Assembly (NCBI GenBank): GCA_016125585.1 | Contig: WGLL01000009.1 | Location: forward strand, 124,001-188,000 | Source of the DNA: Caulobacter sp. | GTDB taxonomy: Bacteria > Pseudomonadota > Alphaproteobacteria > Caulobacterales > Caulobacteraceae | DNA: 64,000 bases | Direction: 5' to 3' | Shown: piece after piece, positions 43,131-52,107 of the stretch | How positions within the stretch are numbered: position 1 is the stretch's first letter | How the letters are laid out: every line of letters begins with the position of its first letter | Program-made: the position numbers and the translations under genes | The notes under the pieces: generated by a model | What the model was told of the DNA's origin: nothing | The model's database searches: none | Seen by the model: the letters and a program-made list of their open reading frames with translations, nothing else

Positions 43131-44406
43131 GGGTCATCTCCAGTCTCCAGAAATACAGGCGGCGGGCGGCGACGAGCGCCGAGCCGAGATCATGGGCCGC
43201 GGCGCCTTGCTGCCGCAGCTCGGTAAAGGGGGGCAGTCCGAGTTGGGCGGACATCCGGTCGAGAAGCGCTTCCAGATCGGCCTCCGCGATGGAATGGGGA
43301 ATGCCGACCGCGCGGGCCGCCTCGCCGCGGACATAGATGGCGTACCGCTCGACCATCCGATGCTCGCGCCTTGCAAGGCGGATCAGGGCTGCGGAGTTGT
43401 CTGCCAGGCTCTGTTTGCCGAGCGCGAACGCCCGATCCCGCTCGATCGGCGGACCAAACCGCGCCACCGCCTGCATGGCCAGCAACAACGAGGCCAGACC
43501 CAGCGCCAGGGTGACCCCCAGGAACGGCGGCATAAACGCCAGTTGCAACAGGTTGCGCTCGCTCTTCAGGCCATTGAGAGACACGTCGAAGACCACGGGA
43601 CCGTCGCCATCCCGCACCAGTTGCAGCAGAGCAAGGCCCGCCTTGGCGGTCGCCAGGTCGCTGAGGCCATGGGTATTGAACAGGTCCGGATCCGAGAGAA
43701 TCCACTCCTCATCCCGCCACCCCAGAACGATGCCGCCCTTGGCGTCCCTGACAACGGCATGCCATCCGCCGCCGGTGATCGTTCTGAAGCCCTCGAGGGC
43801 GCCGGTTGTGGCGAAGGGCCGGCCATCGGCAAGAACGAGGGTCCGCCTGGCCTTGGCCTGGTCAACCGTCAGAACAGTGGGAGGAGCCTTCTGAACGTCT
43901 TTGCCGTCGGCGTCCTGGTCGGGATCCTCGTCCTCGTCGTCGTCCTTCTGGCCATTGACCGCCGACAGGGTCTCCTCCGCCCCCAGGGTCGTCCGTCCCC
44001 TCACCCAGCCCGGTCGATACGGTCCGGGCGACCATTTGGGCAGAACCAGAAGGCGCGGCCCCTCGAACGCGATCCCGCTGACCGCTTCCGGATCGACCCC
44101 CGCCGGCGGGGTCATGATCAGCACGGACCGACCGTCTTCATCGGGATAGTCGATCTTGCTGATCTCGACCTCGGTTCCCATCCCGCGCAGGACTTCCACC
44201 GCCCCGGCGAAACCAATGGCTGATCGCGACAGGGCATGGCCGGCGCCGTTGTCGCCGCTTTTCCATTCAGATCCGAAGGCGCCGATGACCAGGGTGGCGA
44301 TGAAGGCCAGGGCGCCGATCGCCGCCAGCCACAGGACCAGAACGACAGAAAACGGGCCAACGCCGCGCGCCAACCGCTTCTTCGAGGGCTCAACGGCCGC
44401 GGTCAT
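43117..44406 (-). CDS. DUF4350 protein
   Basis: A 429-residue protein with an N-terminal helix (about residues 20-42), a long soluble domain and a helix near residue 290 (PPFLGVTLALGLASLLLAM), consistent with an extracytoplasmic DUF4350 domain. The GHALSRSAIGFAGAVEVLRGMG and LVLPKW segments resemble this family, which occurs in MoxR operons. Molecular function is unknown. Its ATG overlaps the DUF4129 stop (ATGA). Confidence 0.8.
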   Translation of the reverse strand: MTAAVEPSKKRLARGVGPFSVVLVLWLAAIGALAFIATLVIGAFGSEWKSGDNGAGHALSRSAIGFAGAVEVLRGMGTEVEISKIDYPDEDGRSVLIMTPPAGVDPEAVSGIAFEGPRLLVLPKWSPGPYRPGWVRGRTTLGAEETLSAVNGQKDDDEDEDPDQDADGKDVQKAPPTVLTVDQAKARRTLVLADGRPFATTGALEGFRTITGGGWHAVVRDAKGGIVLGWRDEEWILSDPDLFNTHGLSDLATAKAGLALLQLVRDGDGPVVFDVSLNGLKSERNLLQLAFMPPFLGVTLALGLASLLLAMQAVARFGPPIERDRAFALGKQSLADNSAALIRLARREHRMVERYAIYVRGEAARAVGIPHSIAEADLEALLDRMSAQLGLPPFTELRQQGAAAHDLGSALVAARRLYFWRLEMTRERR

Positions 44407-45053
44407 GTCCAGCTTCCCGAAAAGACCAGCTGTTCATAGGCTTCGCGCGCCTGCAGCCACCCGGCCTGATCGACCGGCCGGCCGCCAAACCAGCTCCGCT
44501 CGACAATCTCCGCGATCAGGGTGAAGGCCGGGCGCGCCGCCTCGGGCAGGTCAGGGTGGGCGGCGATGTCCCGGCTGGTCAGGGCCGGCCCGATCAGTTT
44601 GGGGCGGCGCGCCGTGATATCGGCGACGCCGCGCAGCAGCAGGATATGCACCGCCTCCTCGAAACGGCCCTCTGCGGCCAGGGCGTCGGCGTCGGCCAGA
44701 AGGATGCGAGCCTTCTCCTGGTCCGGCCGCCAGTCCGTCTGGCCATTGAGCGTGAGCGCCCCGGACTTCCAGCCCAGTTGAACCCCGAAAAGCTCGCGGA
44801 CGATCAGGAAGATGATCAGCGCAGCGCCGACGATGACCAGGCCCCAGATCAGAAACTGGAGGACCGGCCCGAAGGCGGCCAGCGTGTCCAGGAAGGCGAT
44901 CAACCAGTCGGGCGGCGGCTTGGGCTTCGGCGCATCCGGCAGGGTATGCTGCAGGGCCTTGTTGGCCAGCATTGCCGCATGGGCGCGCTCCAGCGCCGCC
45001 GGGTCAGGGCCCGCGGTCGGTACGCTCTGAACTGTTGAAGCAAGCTGGCCCAT
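44403..45053 (-). CDS. DUF4129 protein
   Basis: A 216-residue protein. A single membrane helix (about residues 62-85) is followed by a soluble domain with EGRFEEAVHILLLRGVADITARRP and a C-terminal W-F-G-G motif (RSWFGGRPVDQAGWLQAREAYE). These are the features of the DUF4129 domain found at the head of MoxR operons. The ATG at 45053 is chosen; the frame runs further to 45236 but overlaps the FNR-box promoter region and the plus-strand small peptide gene. It is the first gene of the operon. Confidence 0.78.
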   Translation of the reverse strand: MGQLASTVQSVPTAGPDPAALERAHAAMLANKALQHTLPDAPKPKPPPDWLIAFLDTLAAFGPVLQFLIWGLVIVGAALIIFLIVRELFGVQLGWKSGALTLNGQTDWRPDQEKARILLADADALAAEGRFEEAVHILLLRGVADITARRPKLIGPALTSRDIAAHPDLPEAARPAFTLIAEIVERSWFGGRPVDQAGWLQAREAYEQLVFSGSWT

Positions 45054-45170
45054 CCCCAGGGCGATATTAGGGGACTCCGCGCGCAACACAACTATTGCGC
45101 GGCGTCTCCCCCCAGGGATCGCGAATTTTCGGGTCCCCGCCGCCCTGGGAGCACAGGCGGCTGTCGGCGA

Positions 45171-45183
45171 TTGATCCAGATCA
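45171..45183. promoter_or_regulatory. FNR/FixK-type box upstream of the 37-residue peptide gene
   Basis: TTGAT-CCAG-ATCA, matching the FNR consensus TTGAT-N4-ATCAA except for the final base, 52 bp before the peptide ATG. It also lies about 120 bp upstream of the divergent DUF4129 gene. Confidence 0.65.
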
Positions 45184-45234
45184 TGGCGGGTCGGGCTCGG
45201 CGTCGGAAAAGTCACCCGGCAACAGGAGACCCGC

Positions 45235-45348
45235 ATGCCCCCGCTCTCGACCCCCGAAACCCTCTATCTGATCGGCGTCATCGCCGCGTTTGGCGGATTC
45301 GCCCTGACCCTTGGCATAACCAACCTGATCCTGACCCTCAGGCCGTAG
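45235..45348 (+). CDS. Small single-helix membrane peptide (37 residues)
   Basis: A 37-residue reading frame starting MPPLSTPETLYLIGVIAAF with a clear AGGAG site 6 bp before the ATG. Nearly all of residues 9-35 form one hydrophobic helix, ending in a short basic tail (L-R-P). An FNR box 52 bp upstream suggests expression under low oxygen. It is too short for routine gene finding, so it is easily missed. Its nearest analogues by shape are small oxidase-associated membrane peptides such as CcoQ, but there is no sequence match I can claim. Confidence 0.6.
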   Translation: MPPLSTPETLYLIGVIAAFGGFALTLGITNLILTLRP

Positions 45349-45401
45349 CCGCCCGACAACCCGCCCCCGACAACTCGCCCAGGGCAGGGCCGTCGCAGGC
45401 T

Positions 45402-46142
45402 CTAGTCCTGGCTGCCGTGCGCCATCGCCTGGAGCGCGGCCGGCCGAAGGATGGCGATATCGCTGAGCGACAGCAGGCGAATGACGCCGGTCGTCTTCAG
45501 GCGGGAGGTGACCCTGCTGACCGTTTCGGTGGTCAGGCCCAGATAGTCGGCGATTTCCGCCCGGGTCATGGTCAGATGCAGCCGGTCCGCCTCGCCGCCG
45601 GCCCGCGCACAGCGCCGGGCGGTGTCCAGCAGGAAGCTGGCGAAGCGCTCCTGCGCCGTCTTGCGACCCAACAACAGCATCTGTTCCTGGGCCGCCGCCA
45701 GTTCGTGCGAGGCCCGCTCCAGCAGAGCCGACTCCAGATCCGGCAGGTCGTGCAGCAGGCGGCGATACTCGGTCTTGCGAAACTTGCAGACCGTGACCGG
45801 CTCCAGGGCCTCCGCCGTGAAGGCGTAACGGTCGCCGGTGGCCAGGCCCAGAAAATCGCCCGCATAGAGGAAGCCGACAATCTGTCGCCGTCCGTCCGGC
45901 AGGAGCTTGTAGACCCTGACGGAACCGGCGGTGATGTTGAACAGATGGTGGGCGGTGTCACCCTCGCGAACCAAAGCGGCGCCCGGCGCGACGGTGACGT
46001 CGTCAGCCAGCGCCGCCAGCCGCCGCAGGCCGTCCTCGGCAAGACTTCCGCAGACGCTGAGGGCCCTGGCCCCGCAGGTGGCGCATGGCCTGATCCCGGC
46101 GACGTTTACACAGGCGGCGCGGAGAGAGTCGGTCAGGCTCAT
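45402..46142 (-). CDS. FNR-type oxygen-sensing regulator (FnrL-like)
   Basis: A 246-residue Crp/Fnr protein. Cysteines C20, C23 and C31 near the N-terminus and C119 (PVTVCKF) match the four ligands of an oxygen-labile [4Fe-4S] cluster; C11 is extra. The cNMP-like barrel and dimer helix follow. The recognition helix contains E206, S209 and R210 (TTETVSRV), the E-x-x-S-R set that reads TTGAT half-sites. The four matching boxes in this window fit its specificity. The ATG at 46142 is chosen. A FNR box lies about 71 bp upstream, between it and the GNAT-like gene, so autoregulation is likely. Confidence 0.92.
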   Translation of the reverse strand: MSLTDSLRAACVNVAGIRPCATCGARALSVCGSLAEDGLRRLAALADDVTVAPGAALVREGDTAHHLFNITAGSVRVYKLLPDGRRQIVGFLYAGDFLGLATGDRYAFTAEALEPVTVCKFRKTEYRRLLHDLPDLESALLERASHELAAAQEQMLLLGRKTAQERFASFLLDTARRCARAGGEADRLHLTMTRAEIADYLGLTTETVSRVTSRLKTTGVIRLLSLSDIAILRPAALQAMAHGSQD

Positions 46143-46212
46143 GGAAGGGGCTTTCGTCGGCCGGGAACGGCGGTGTCGTGGCCGACGATAGACCAGCCGC
46201 GGAGCTGCGCGA

Positions 46213-46226
46213 TTGACGCAGATCAA
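46213..46226. promoter_or_regulatory. FNR box between fnrL-like and GNAT-like genes
   Basis: TTGACGCAGATCAA, one mismatch from TTGAT-N4-ATCAA, in the divergent promoter region. It is 50 bp before the plus-strand ATG and 71 bp upstream of the minus-strand start. Confidence 0.65.
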
Positions 46227-46275
46227 CGCCATTTCTGGCCACGCAAGCCAGCCTTGGACGCCATCAGGAGCAGGC

Positions 46276-46713
46276 ATGCGCCAGATCACCACATCCCGAC
46301 TGACCCCGCACGACGCGCCGGAGGCCTATGGTCTGGCCCGGCTGGCGTTCGACGGTCTGACCCCGGGGCGCTGGCGGGCGATTGTGCGACGCTGGACCCG
46401 ACGCGAGGACGGTCCCTTCGGCGCCCTGGTCGGCCGGGATCGCGCCGGGCGTCTCGTCGGGTTCGCCCCCTTTGCGGTGCGCGACTCCCTGACTGAAGGC
46501 CGCGTCCTCTGGGTCGAGGGCATGGTGGGCTTCTCGCTGCTGGATCCCAAGCCGGTGCTGTCGGCTCTGGCCGAAGGCCTGTCCGGCGTTGCCGACGCCC
46601 TGGGGTGTCGCGGTTTCGAAGTGGCTGTAAAGCAGCAGGATCGCCTGCTCAGGATGACCCTTGACGCCAGGCAGGGCCGTCAGGACGCGGCGCTCATCCA
46701 CTGCCCGGTCTGA
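46276..46713 (+). CDS. Small GNAT-like protein of unknown function
   Basis: A 145-residue protein resembling the acetyltransferase fold. There is an N-terminal LTPHDAPEAYGLARLAFDGL helix, a central GALVGRDRAGRLVGFAPF strand pair and WVEGMVGFSLLD. A Q/R-x-x-G-x-G/A CoA loop is not obvious, so activity is uncertain. The promoter carries an FNR box, so it probably belongs to the low-oxygen regulon. Start ATG 46276 with AGGAG upstream. Confidence 0.65.
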   Translation: MRQITTSRLTPHDAPEAYGLARLAFDGLTPGRWRAIVRRWTRREDGPFGALVGRDRAGRLVGFAPFAVRDSLTEGRVLWVEGMVGFSLLDPKPVLSALAEGLSGVADALGCRGFEVAVKQQDRLLRMTLDARQGRQDAALIHCPV

Positions 46714-46749
46714 CCCCTGCTGTCGTTTGATCAGACGTGAGCGCGACCG

Positions 46750-47001
46750 TCAGGCCGCCCATCGCCGGCGGGCGAGCATCGCCCAGGCGGTGACCGCGCC
46801 CACCGTGGCCGATGCGGCGGGATAGCAGAGCGGGCAATGGCTGAGCAGGCCGGTCGCCTCACCGCACAAGGGCCCCGCTTCCAGACCCGCCGCCTGCAGC
46901 ATCCAGACCCAGAGCCACAGAAAGCCGGCGACGATCGACAGCACCCCTGAAGCCAGGGAGAGGCGGTCTTGGGGTTTGTCGAGGACGTCGACGTTGGCCA
47001 T
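46750..47001 (-). CDS. Small two-helix membrane protein
   Basis: An 83-residue protein with two hydrophobic helices (about residues 16-37 and 60-76) and a cysteine-rich connection ([17 protein letters not shown], cysteines arranged C-x9-C-x2-C). It is divergent from ccoN, with an FNR box between them. The cysteines could bind a metal or form a disulfide in the periplasm; function is unknown. Confidence 0.65.
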   Translation of the reverse strand: MANVDVLDKPQDRLSLASGVLSIVAGFLWLWVWMLQAAGLEAGPLCGEATGLLSHCPLCYPAASATVGAVTAWAMLARRRWAA

Positions 47002-47066
47002 GGGAATCCCTCCGCAGGGTCTGAAAACTGTTTCGGAGTCTAGCGCACGGCGGGCCGGGTCGGACC

Positions 47067-47080
47067 TTGATCCAGATCAA
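47067..47080. promoter_or_regulatory. FNR/FixK box upstream of ccoN
   Basis: TTGATCCAGATCAA, a perfect TTGAT-N4-ATCAA dyad, 58 bp before the ccoN ATG and 66 bp from the divergent small membrane protein gene. Confidence 0.85.
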
Positions 47081-47137
47081 GGCGGCAAAGCGGCGCCGCG
47101 CCGATGTTGCGCTGCAAGAACGCTCTGGGGATTCGTC

Positions 47138-48790
47138 ATGCCAACAAACCTGTCCGCCCGCCCGGCTCCCTTGCCGGGGTCGGGTCTATTGCTCGCCCTC
47201 GTCGTCTTCGGTGGACTTCTGTTCACCGTGGCGGCGGCGCTGACCGATGATCCGCTGTTCCGGATGAGCTGCTTTGTCTTTGTGACAGCCGCCGTCCTGG
47301 CCGGTTTTGCCCTGACCGCTGGGATCAGCTCCGGGCAGCTCAAGGACGAGCCGGACAAATATATGGACGGCGTCATACGCGCCGGCGTCATCGCCACCAT
47401 GTTCTGGGGCGCGGTGGGCATGCTGGTCGGGGTGGTGATCGCCGCCCAGCTGTCGTTTCCCGACCTTCTCTATTTCCCGCAAGCCGGTTGGCTGAATTTC
47501 GGACGACTACGGCCGCTGCACACCTCCGGGGTGATCTTCGCCTTCGGCGGCAACGCCCTGATCTGCACCTCCTTCTGGGTGGTTCAGCGGACCAGCCGGG
47601 CCAGGCTGGCGGGCGGCATCGCGCCGTGGTTCGTCTTCTGGGGCTATCAGCTGTTCATCGTCCTGGCGGCCCTCGGCTACGTCAGCGGCATCACCCAGTC
47701 GCGGGAATACGCCGAGCCGGAATGGTTCGTGGACCTGTGGCTGACGGTCGTCTGGGTCGCCTATCTGCTGGTGTTCCTGGGCACCATCTGGAAGCGCAAG
47801 GAACCCCACATCTATGTGGCCAACTGGTTCTACCTGGCCTTCATCGTCACCATCGCCCTGCTGCACGTCGTCAATAACCTGGCGCTGCCGATCGATATCC
47901 TGAGCAGCCGCAGCTACTCGCTGTTCTCGGGGGTGCAGGACGCCCTGACCCAGTGGTGGTACGGCCACAACGCCGTCGGCTTCTTCCTGACCGCCGGCTT
48001 CCTGGCGATGATGTACTACTTCGTGCCCAAGCGGGTTGAGCGGCCTGTCTTCAGCTACCGCCTGTCTATCGTCCACTTCTGGGCGCTGATCTTCATCTAC
48101 ATCTGGGCCGGTCCCCACCACCTGCACTACACGGCCCTGCCGCAGTGGGCCCAGACCCTGGGCATGACCTTCTCGATCATGCTGTGGATGCCCAGCTGGG
48201 GCGGCATGATCAACGGCCTGATGACCCTGTCGGGGGCCTGGGACAAGCTGCGGACCGATCCCGTGGTGCGGATGATGGTCGTGGCCATCGCCTTCTACGG
48301 CATGAGCACCTTCGAAGGCCCGGTGATGTCGATCCGGGCGGTCAACGCCCTGTCGCACTACACCGACTGGACCATCGGCCATGTGCACTCCGGCGCGCTG
48401 GGCTGGGTCGGCTTCATCAGCTTCGGCGCCATCTACTGCATGGTCCCCTGGCTGTGGAAGAAGGAGAAGCTGTTCTCCAACGCCCTGGTGGAATGGCACT
48501 TCTGGATCGCGACCACCGGCATCCTGCTCTACATCGCCGCGATGTGGGTGTCGGGCATCATGGAAGGCCTGATGTGGCGCGAATACACGCCGCAGGGCTT
48601 CCTGGCCTACAGCTTCATTGAAACGGTGTCGGCCAAACACGTCGAGAACGTGATCCGGACCCTCGGAGGACTGATGTTCCTCTCCGGCACCCTGATCATG
48701 ATCTACAACCTCATCCGGACCGTGCGCATGCCCTCCGTCACGCAAGGTGACGCCGGCGCTCCCGCCCTCTCCGCTCCCGCCACCGCATAA
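47138..48790 (+). CDS. ccoN: cbb3-type cytochrome c oxidase subunit I
   Basis: A 550-residue polytopic heme-copper oxidase subunit. The catalytic subunit holds heme b, heme b3 and CuB. Visible ligands include the His in LRPLHTSG, the pair in [20 protein letters not shown] and [11 protein letters not shown]. Twelve or so helices are present, and length is usual for CcoN. It heads ccoNOQP. The ATG at 47138 is used; the frame extends upstream but the extra residues are unlike the family. Expression is likely FNR-controlled through the box at 47067. Confidence 0.95.
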   Translation: MPTNLSARPAPLPGSGLLLALVVFGGLLFTVAAALTDDPLFRMSCFVFVTAAVLAGFALTAGISSGQLKDEPDKYMDGVIRAGVIATMFWGAVGMLVGVVIAAQLSFPDLLYFPQAGWLNFGRLRPLHTSGVIFAFGGNALICTSFWVVQRTSRARLAGGIAPWFVFWGYQLFIVLAALGYVSGITQSREYAEPEWFVDLWLTVVWVAYLLVFLGTIWKRKEPHIYVANWFYLAFIVTIALLHVVNNLALPIDILSSRSYSLFSGVQDALTQWWYGHNAVGFFLTAGFLAMMYYFVPKRVERPVFSYRLSIVHFWALIFIYIWAGPHHLHYTALPQWAQTLGMTFSIMLWMPSWGGMINGLMTLSGAWDKLRTDPVVRMMVVAIAFYGMSTFEGPVMSIRAVNALSHYTDWTIGHVHSGALGWVGFISFGAIYCMVPWLWKKEKLFSNALVEWHFWIATTGILLYIAAMWVSGIMEGLMWREYTPQGFLAYSFIETVSAKHVENVIRTLGGLMFLSGTLIMIYNLIRTVRMPSVTQGDAGAPALSAPATA

Positions 48791-48804
48791 TCGGAAACCG
48801 ATCC

Positions 48805-49548
48805 ATGAGCCTGTGGAAACATCACGGCAAGTTCGAGCGGCACTCGCTTCTGCTTGTCATCGGCATCCTGGTCGTCGTCTCGATCGGCGGCCTGGTCGAA
48901 ATCGCCCCGCTGTTCTGGCTCCAGAGCACGATCGAGAAGGTTGAAGGGGTTCGCCCCTACACCCCGCTCGAACTGGCCGGCCGCGACATCTACATCCGCG
49001 AGGGCTGCTACGTCTGCCACTCGCAGATGATCCGCCCGCTGCGCGACGAGGTCGAACGCTACGGCCACTACAGCCTCGCCGCCGAGAGCATGTACGACCA
49101 TCCCTTCCAGTGGGGGTCCAAGCGTACCGGGCCGGACCTGGCGCGGGTCGGCGGCAAATATTCCGACGGCTGGCATGTCGATCACCTGACCAATCCGCGG
49201 TCGGTGGTGCCGGAGTCGGTGATGCCGCCCTACGCCTTCCTGAAGGACAAGGACCTGCGGCAGGTCGATCTCGGCAAGAAGCTGATCGCCATGAAGCGGC
49301 TGGGCGTGCCCTACAGCCAGGAAGACATCGACAAGGTGCTCGTCGATGTCGAGGCTCAGGCCGACCCCTACTCGAGCGACGCCGTCGATCTGCGCAAGCG
49401 CTACGGCGCCAAGGTGGTCAACCGCGACTTCGACGGCGACCCCTCGCGGGTCACCGAAATGGACGCCCTGATCGCCTATCTGCAGATGCTCGGCGCCCAG
49501 GTCGACTTCTCGACCTACCACCCCGACCAAACCCAGAACCAAAGGTAG
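48805..49548 (+). CDS. ccoO: cbb3-type oxidase mono-heme subunit II
   Basis: A 247-residue membrane-anchored cytochrome c. One N-terminal helix (about residues 14-34) precedes the heme site C68-Y-V-C71-H72 ([12 protein letters not shown]) and the typical [17 protein letters not shown] motif. It transfers electrons from CcoP to CcoN. It lies 14 bp after ccoN, in the same operon. Confidence 0.95.
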   Translation: MSLWKHHGKFERHSLLLVIGILVVVSIGGLVEIAPLFWLQSTIEKVEGVRPYTPLELAGRDIYIREGCYVCHSQMIRPLRDEVERYGHYSLAAESMYDHPFQWGSKRTGPDLARVGGKYSDGWHVDHLTNPRSVVPESVMPPYAFLKDKDLRQVDLGKKLIAMKRLGVPYSQEDIDKVLVDVEAQADPYSSDAVDLRKRYGAKVVNRDFDGDPSRVTEMDALIAYLQMLGAQVDFSTYHPDQTQNQR

Positions 49549-49556
49549 GCGCGACC

Positions 49557-49715
49557 ATGACCTACGAATCCGTCGCGCGCTTCGCCCAGCAGGCCGGCCT
49601 GATCTACTTCGGGCTGCTCTTCCTGGCCGGCAGCGCCTACGCCCTCTGGCCCAGGAACGGCGACGCCTTCCGTCACGCGGCCAACCTGCCCCTCACCGAG
49701 GACGAAGACCTATGA
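49557..49715 (+). CDS. ccoQ: cbb3-type oxidase small subunit
   Basis: A 52-residue single-helix peptide (MTYESVARFAQQAGLIYFG...). It sits between ccoO and ccoP in the position of CcoQ/FixQ, with one membrane helix (about residues 13-30) and an acidic tail. It is thought to stabilise the oxidase. It overlaps ccoP by 4 bases (ATGA). It is short enough to be missed. Confidence 0.88.
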   Translation: MTYESVARFAQQAGLIYFGLLFLAGSAYALWPRNGDAFRHAANLPLTEDEDL

Positions 49716-50590
49716 GCGGCCACAAGCCTGAAAAAGACGACGTCACCGGCGTCGATACGACCGGCCACGAGTGGGACGGCATCCGCGAGCTGGACAACCC
49801 CCTGCCCCGCTGGTGGCTCTGGGTGTTCTACGCCAGCATCGTCATCGCGGTGATCTACTGGATCCTGATGCCGGCCTGGCCCGGGATCAGCGGCTATACC
49901 CACGGCGTTCTGGGCGCTTCCGACCGGACCAATGTCGCCCGGGCCATGGACCAGCTCCACGCCCAGCGCGGCAAGGGCGCCGAGGTCCTCAAGACCGCCA
50001 GCCTCGAGCAGATCGAGCGCGACCCTGACCTTCAGGCCTACGCCCTGGCGGTCGGCCAGTCGGTGTTCGGCGACAACTGCGCCACCTGCCATGGTCCCGG
50101 CGGCGCCGGCGGCAAGGGCTACCCCAACCTGCGCGACGACATCTGGATCTGGGGCGGAACCCTTGAGGATATCCACCACACCCTGACCGTCGGGGTGCGC
50201 TCGGGCGATCCGAATGCGCGCATGTCCCAGATGCCGGCCTTCGGCCGCGATGGTCTGCTGCAGCAATCGCAGATCGATGATCTGACCGAGTATGTGGTCC
50301 AGCTGTCGGGCCGCAAGGCCAACGCCGTGGCCGCCAGCCGCGCGGCGCCGGTCTTCGCTGAGCAGTGCGCGGTCTGTCATGGACCCGCCGGCAAGGGTGA
50401 TCCCAAGGTCGGCGCCCCGGACCTGACCGACAACGACTGGCTCTACGGGGCCGAGCCTGCCGACATCGCCGGCCAGATCTACAACGGCCGCGGCGGCGTC
50501 ATGCCGGCCTGGGGCCCGCGTCTGAGCCCTGAAACCGTCAAGGCGCTCGCGGTCTACATCCACGCCAACGCGGGTGGTCAGGACAAATGA
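49712..50590 (+). CDS. ccoP: cbb3-type oxidase di-heme subunit III
   Basis: A 292-residue protein. A membrane helix (about residues 34-53) precedes two cytochrome c domains with heme motifs C123-A-T-C126-H127 and C219-A-V-C222-H223. It accepts electrons from soluble cytochrome c. The WDGIRELDNPLPRWW N-terminus is a strong family mark. Its stop overlaps the start of ccoG. Confidence 0.95.
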   Translation: MSGHKPEKDDVTGVDTTGHEWDGIRELDNPLPRWWLWVFYASIVIAVIYWILMPAWPGISGYTHGVLGASDRTNVARAMDQLHAQRGKGAEVLKTASLEQIERDPDLQAYALAVGQSVFGDNCATCHGPGGAGGKGYPNLRDDIWIWGGTLEDIHHTLTVGVRSGDPNARMSQMPAFGRDGLLQQSQIDDLTEYVVQLSGRKANAVAASRAAPVFAEQCAVCHGPAGKGDPKVGAPDLTDNDWLYGAEPADIAGQIYNGRGGVMPAWGPRLSPETVKALAVYIHANAGGQDK

Positions 50591-52107
50591 CTGTCGTCAT
50601 CGACCGGACCAAGGACCCCCACCCTGATGCGTCCCGTCCCGCGCGGGACGGCGCGGGTCCGGTCTCCGTCGCCGCCGCTGCGCGAAAGAAAGCGTCCAGC
50701 GGCGGCGGCGGCCTCTACAAGCCCCGCACCCAGATCTACCCCAAGCGCGTCACGGGCCAGTGGCGGTGGATCAAATGGGTGCTGCTGGGCCTGACCCTGG
50801 CGGTCTACTACATCACCCCCTGGATCCGCTGGGACCGCCCCGGCGGCCTGCCGGACCAGGCGGTGCTGGTCGATTTCGACCATGCCCGCTTCTACTTCTT
50901 CTTCATCCAGCTGTGGCCTCAGGAGGTCTATTTCATCACCGGCCTGCTGGTGATGGCCGCCCTGACGCTGTTTCTCGTCACGTCGGTGTTCGGCCGCCTG
51001 TGGTGCGGCTACGCCTGTCCCCAGACCGTCTGGACCGACCTCTTCATGATGGTCGAGCGTCGCTTCGAGGGCGACCGCAACGCCCGCATGAAGCTCGACG
51101 CCGCCCCCTGGTCCTTCGACAAGGCCTGGCGAAAGATCGGCAAGCACGCTGTCTGGCTCGGCATCGCCTTCGGCACCGGCGGGGCCTGGATCTTCTATTT
51201 CCATGACGCCCCGGATCTGATCCGCACCTTCTGGACCGGCGACGCGCCGCTGACCGCCTACATCTCCTGCGCCATCCTCACCTTCACCACCTACACCTTC
51301 GCCGGGATGATGCGGGAGCAGGTCTGCACCTACATGTGCCCCTGGCCGCGCATCCAGGGCGCCATGCTCGACAAGGACTCCCTGCAGGTCACCTACCGCT
51401 ATGACAGGGGCGAGCCGCGCGGCCCGCACAAGAAGACCGAAAGCTGGGAAGGCCGGGGCGACTGCATCGACTGCAACCAGTGCGTGGTCGTCTGCCCGAT
51501 GGGCATCGACATCCGTGACGGCGCCCAGCTGGAATGCATCAACTGCGGCCTGTGCATCGACGCCTGTGACGAGATCATGGACCGGGTTGAGCGACCGCAG
51601 GGGCTGATTGCCTATGACACCGACTTCGCGGTGGCCGAACGCTCGGCCGGCCGCAAGCCGATCTATCGCCTGATCCGCTCCAGGACCGTGTTCTACACTC
51701 TGGCCCTGACGGTGGTGAGTGCCGTGATGATCTGGGGCCTCTCGCAACGCAGCGAGGTCGAGGCCCACGTCCTTCGCGACCGCAACCCGACCTTCGTGCG
51801 GATGAAGGACGGCTCGGTCCGCGACGGCTACACCCTGAAGATCGCCAACCGCGCCTTCGAGGACCGCGACTTCACGGTCACCATCGACGGGCTGCCGCAG
51901 GCCCGGATGCGGACCCCCGGTATGCCCGAGGGACCTCTGGTGGTCCATGTGAAGGCCGATGAGGTCAAGGCCGTGCGCGTCTTTGTCTCCGCCCCGCCGG
52001 AGACCCTGACGGCGACCAGCATGCCGCTTCACTTCCGCATCGCGGCCGATGAGGCCCGCACCGAAGTGAAGACCGTCTTCCTGTCAGGAGTCGCGAGCGC
52101 GAAATGA
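50587..52107 (+). CDS. ccoG: Cytochrome c oxidase accessory protein CcoG/FixG
   Basis: A 506-residue membrane protein with ferredoxin motifs. Five membrane helices and the cysteine groups CGYACPQTVW, CTYMCPWPRIQG, CIDCNQCVVVCP and CINCGLCIDACDE, enough for two [4Fe-4S] clusters, are visible. CcoG is thought to reduce copper for cbb3 assembly. It starts in the ccoP stop (ATGA) and overlaps ccoH. Confidence 0.93.
   Translation: MTVVIDRTKDPHPDASRPARDGAGPVSVAAAARKKASSGGGGLYKPRTQIYPKRVTGQWRWIKWVLLGLTLAVYYITPWIRWDRPGGLPDQAVLVDFDHARFYFFFIQLWPQEVYFITGLLVMAALTLFLVTSVFGRLWCGYACPQTVWTDLFMMVERRFEGDRNARMKLDAAPWSFDKAWRKIGKHAVWLGIAFGTGGAWIFYFHDAPDLIRTFWTGDAPLTAYISCAILTFTTYTFAGMMREQVCTYMCPWPRIQGAMLDKDSLQVTYRYDRGEPRGPHKKTESWEGRGDCIDCNQCVVVCPMGIDIRDGAQLECINCGLCIDACDEIMDRVERPQGLIAYDTDFAVAERSAGRKPIYRLIRSRTVFYTLALTVVSAVMIWGLSQRSEVEAHVLRDRNPTFVRMKDGSVRDGYTLKIANRAFEDRDFTVTIDGLPQARMRTPGMPEGPLVVHVKADEVKAVRVFVSAPPETLTATSMPLHFRIAADEARTEVKTVFLSGVASAK

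Noticed and set aside
45349..45401. Third copy of the bipalindromic repeat next to the FNR gene stop
   Set aside because: Only the short GGCTCTAG end matches; the rest does not align convincingly.
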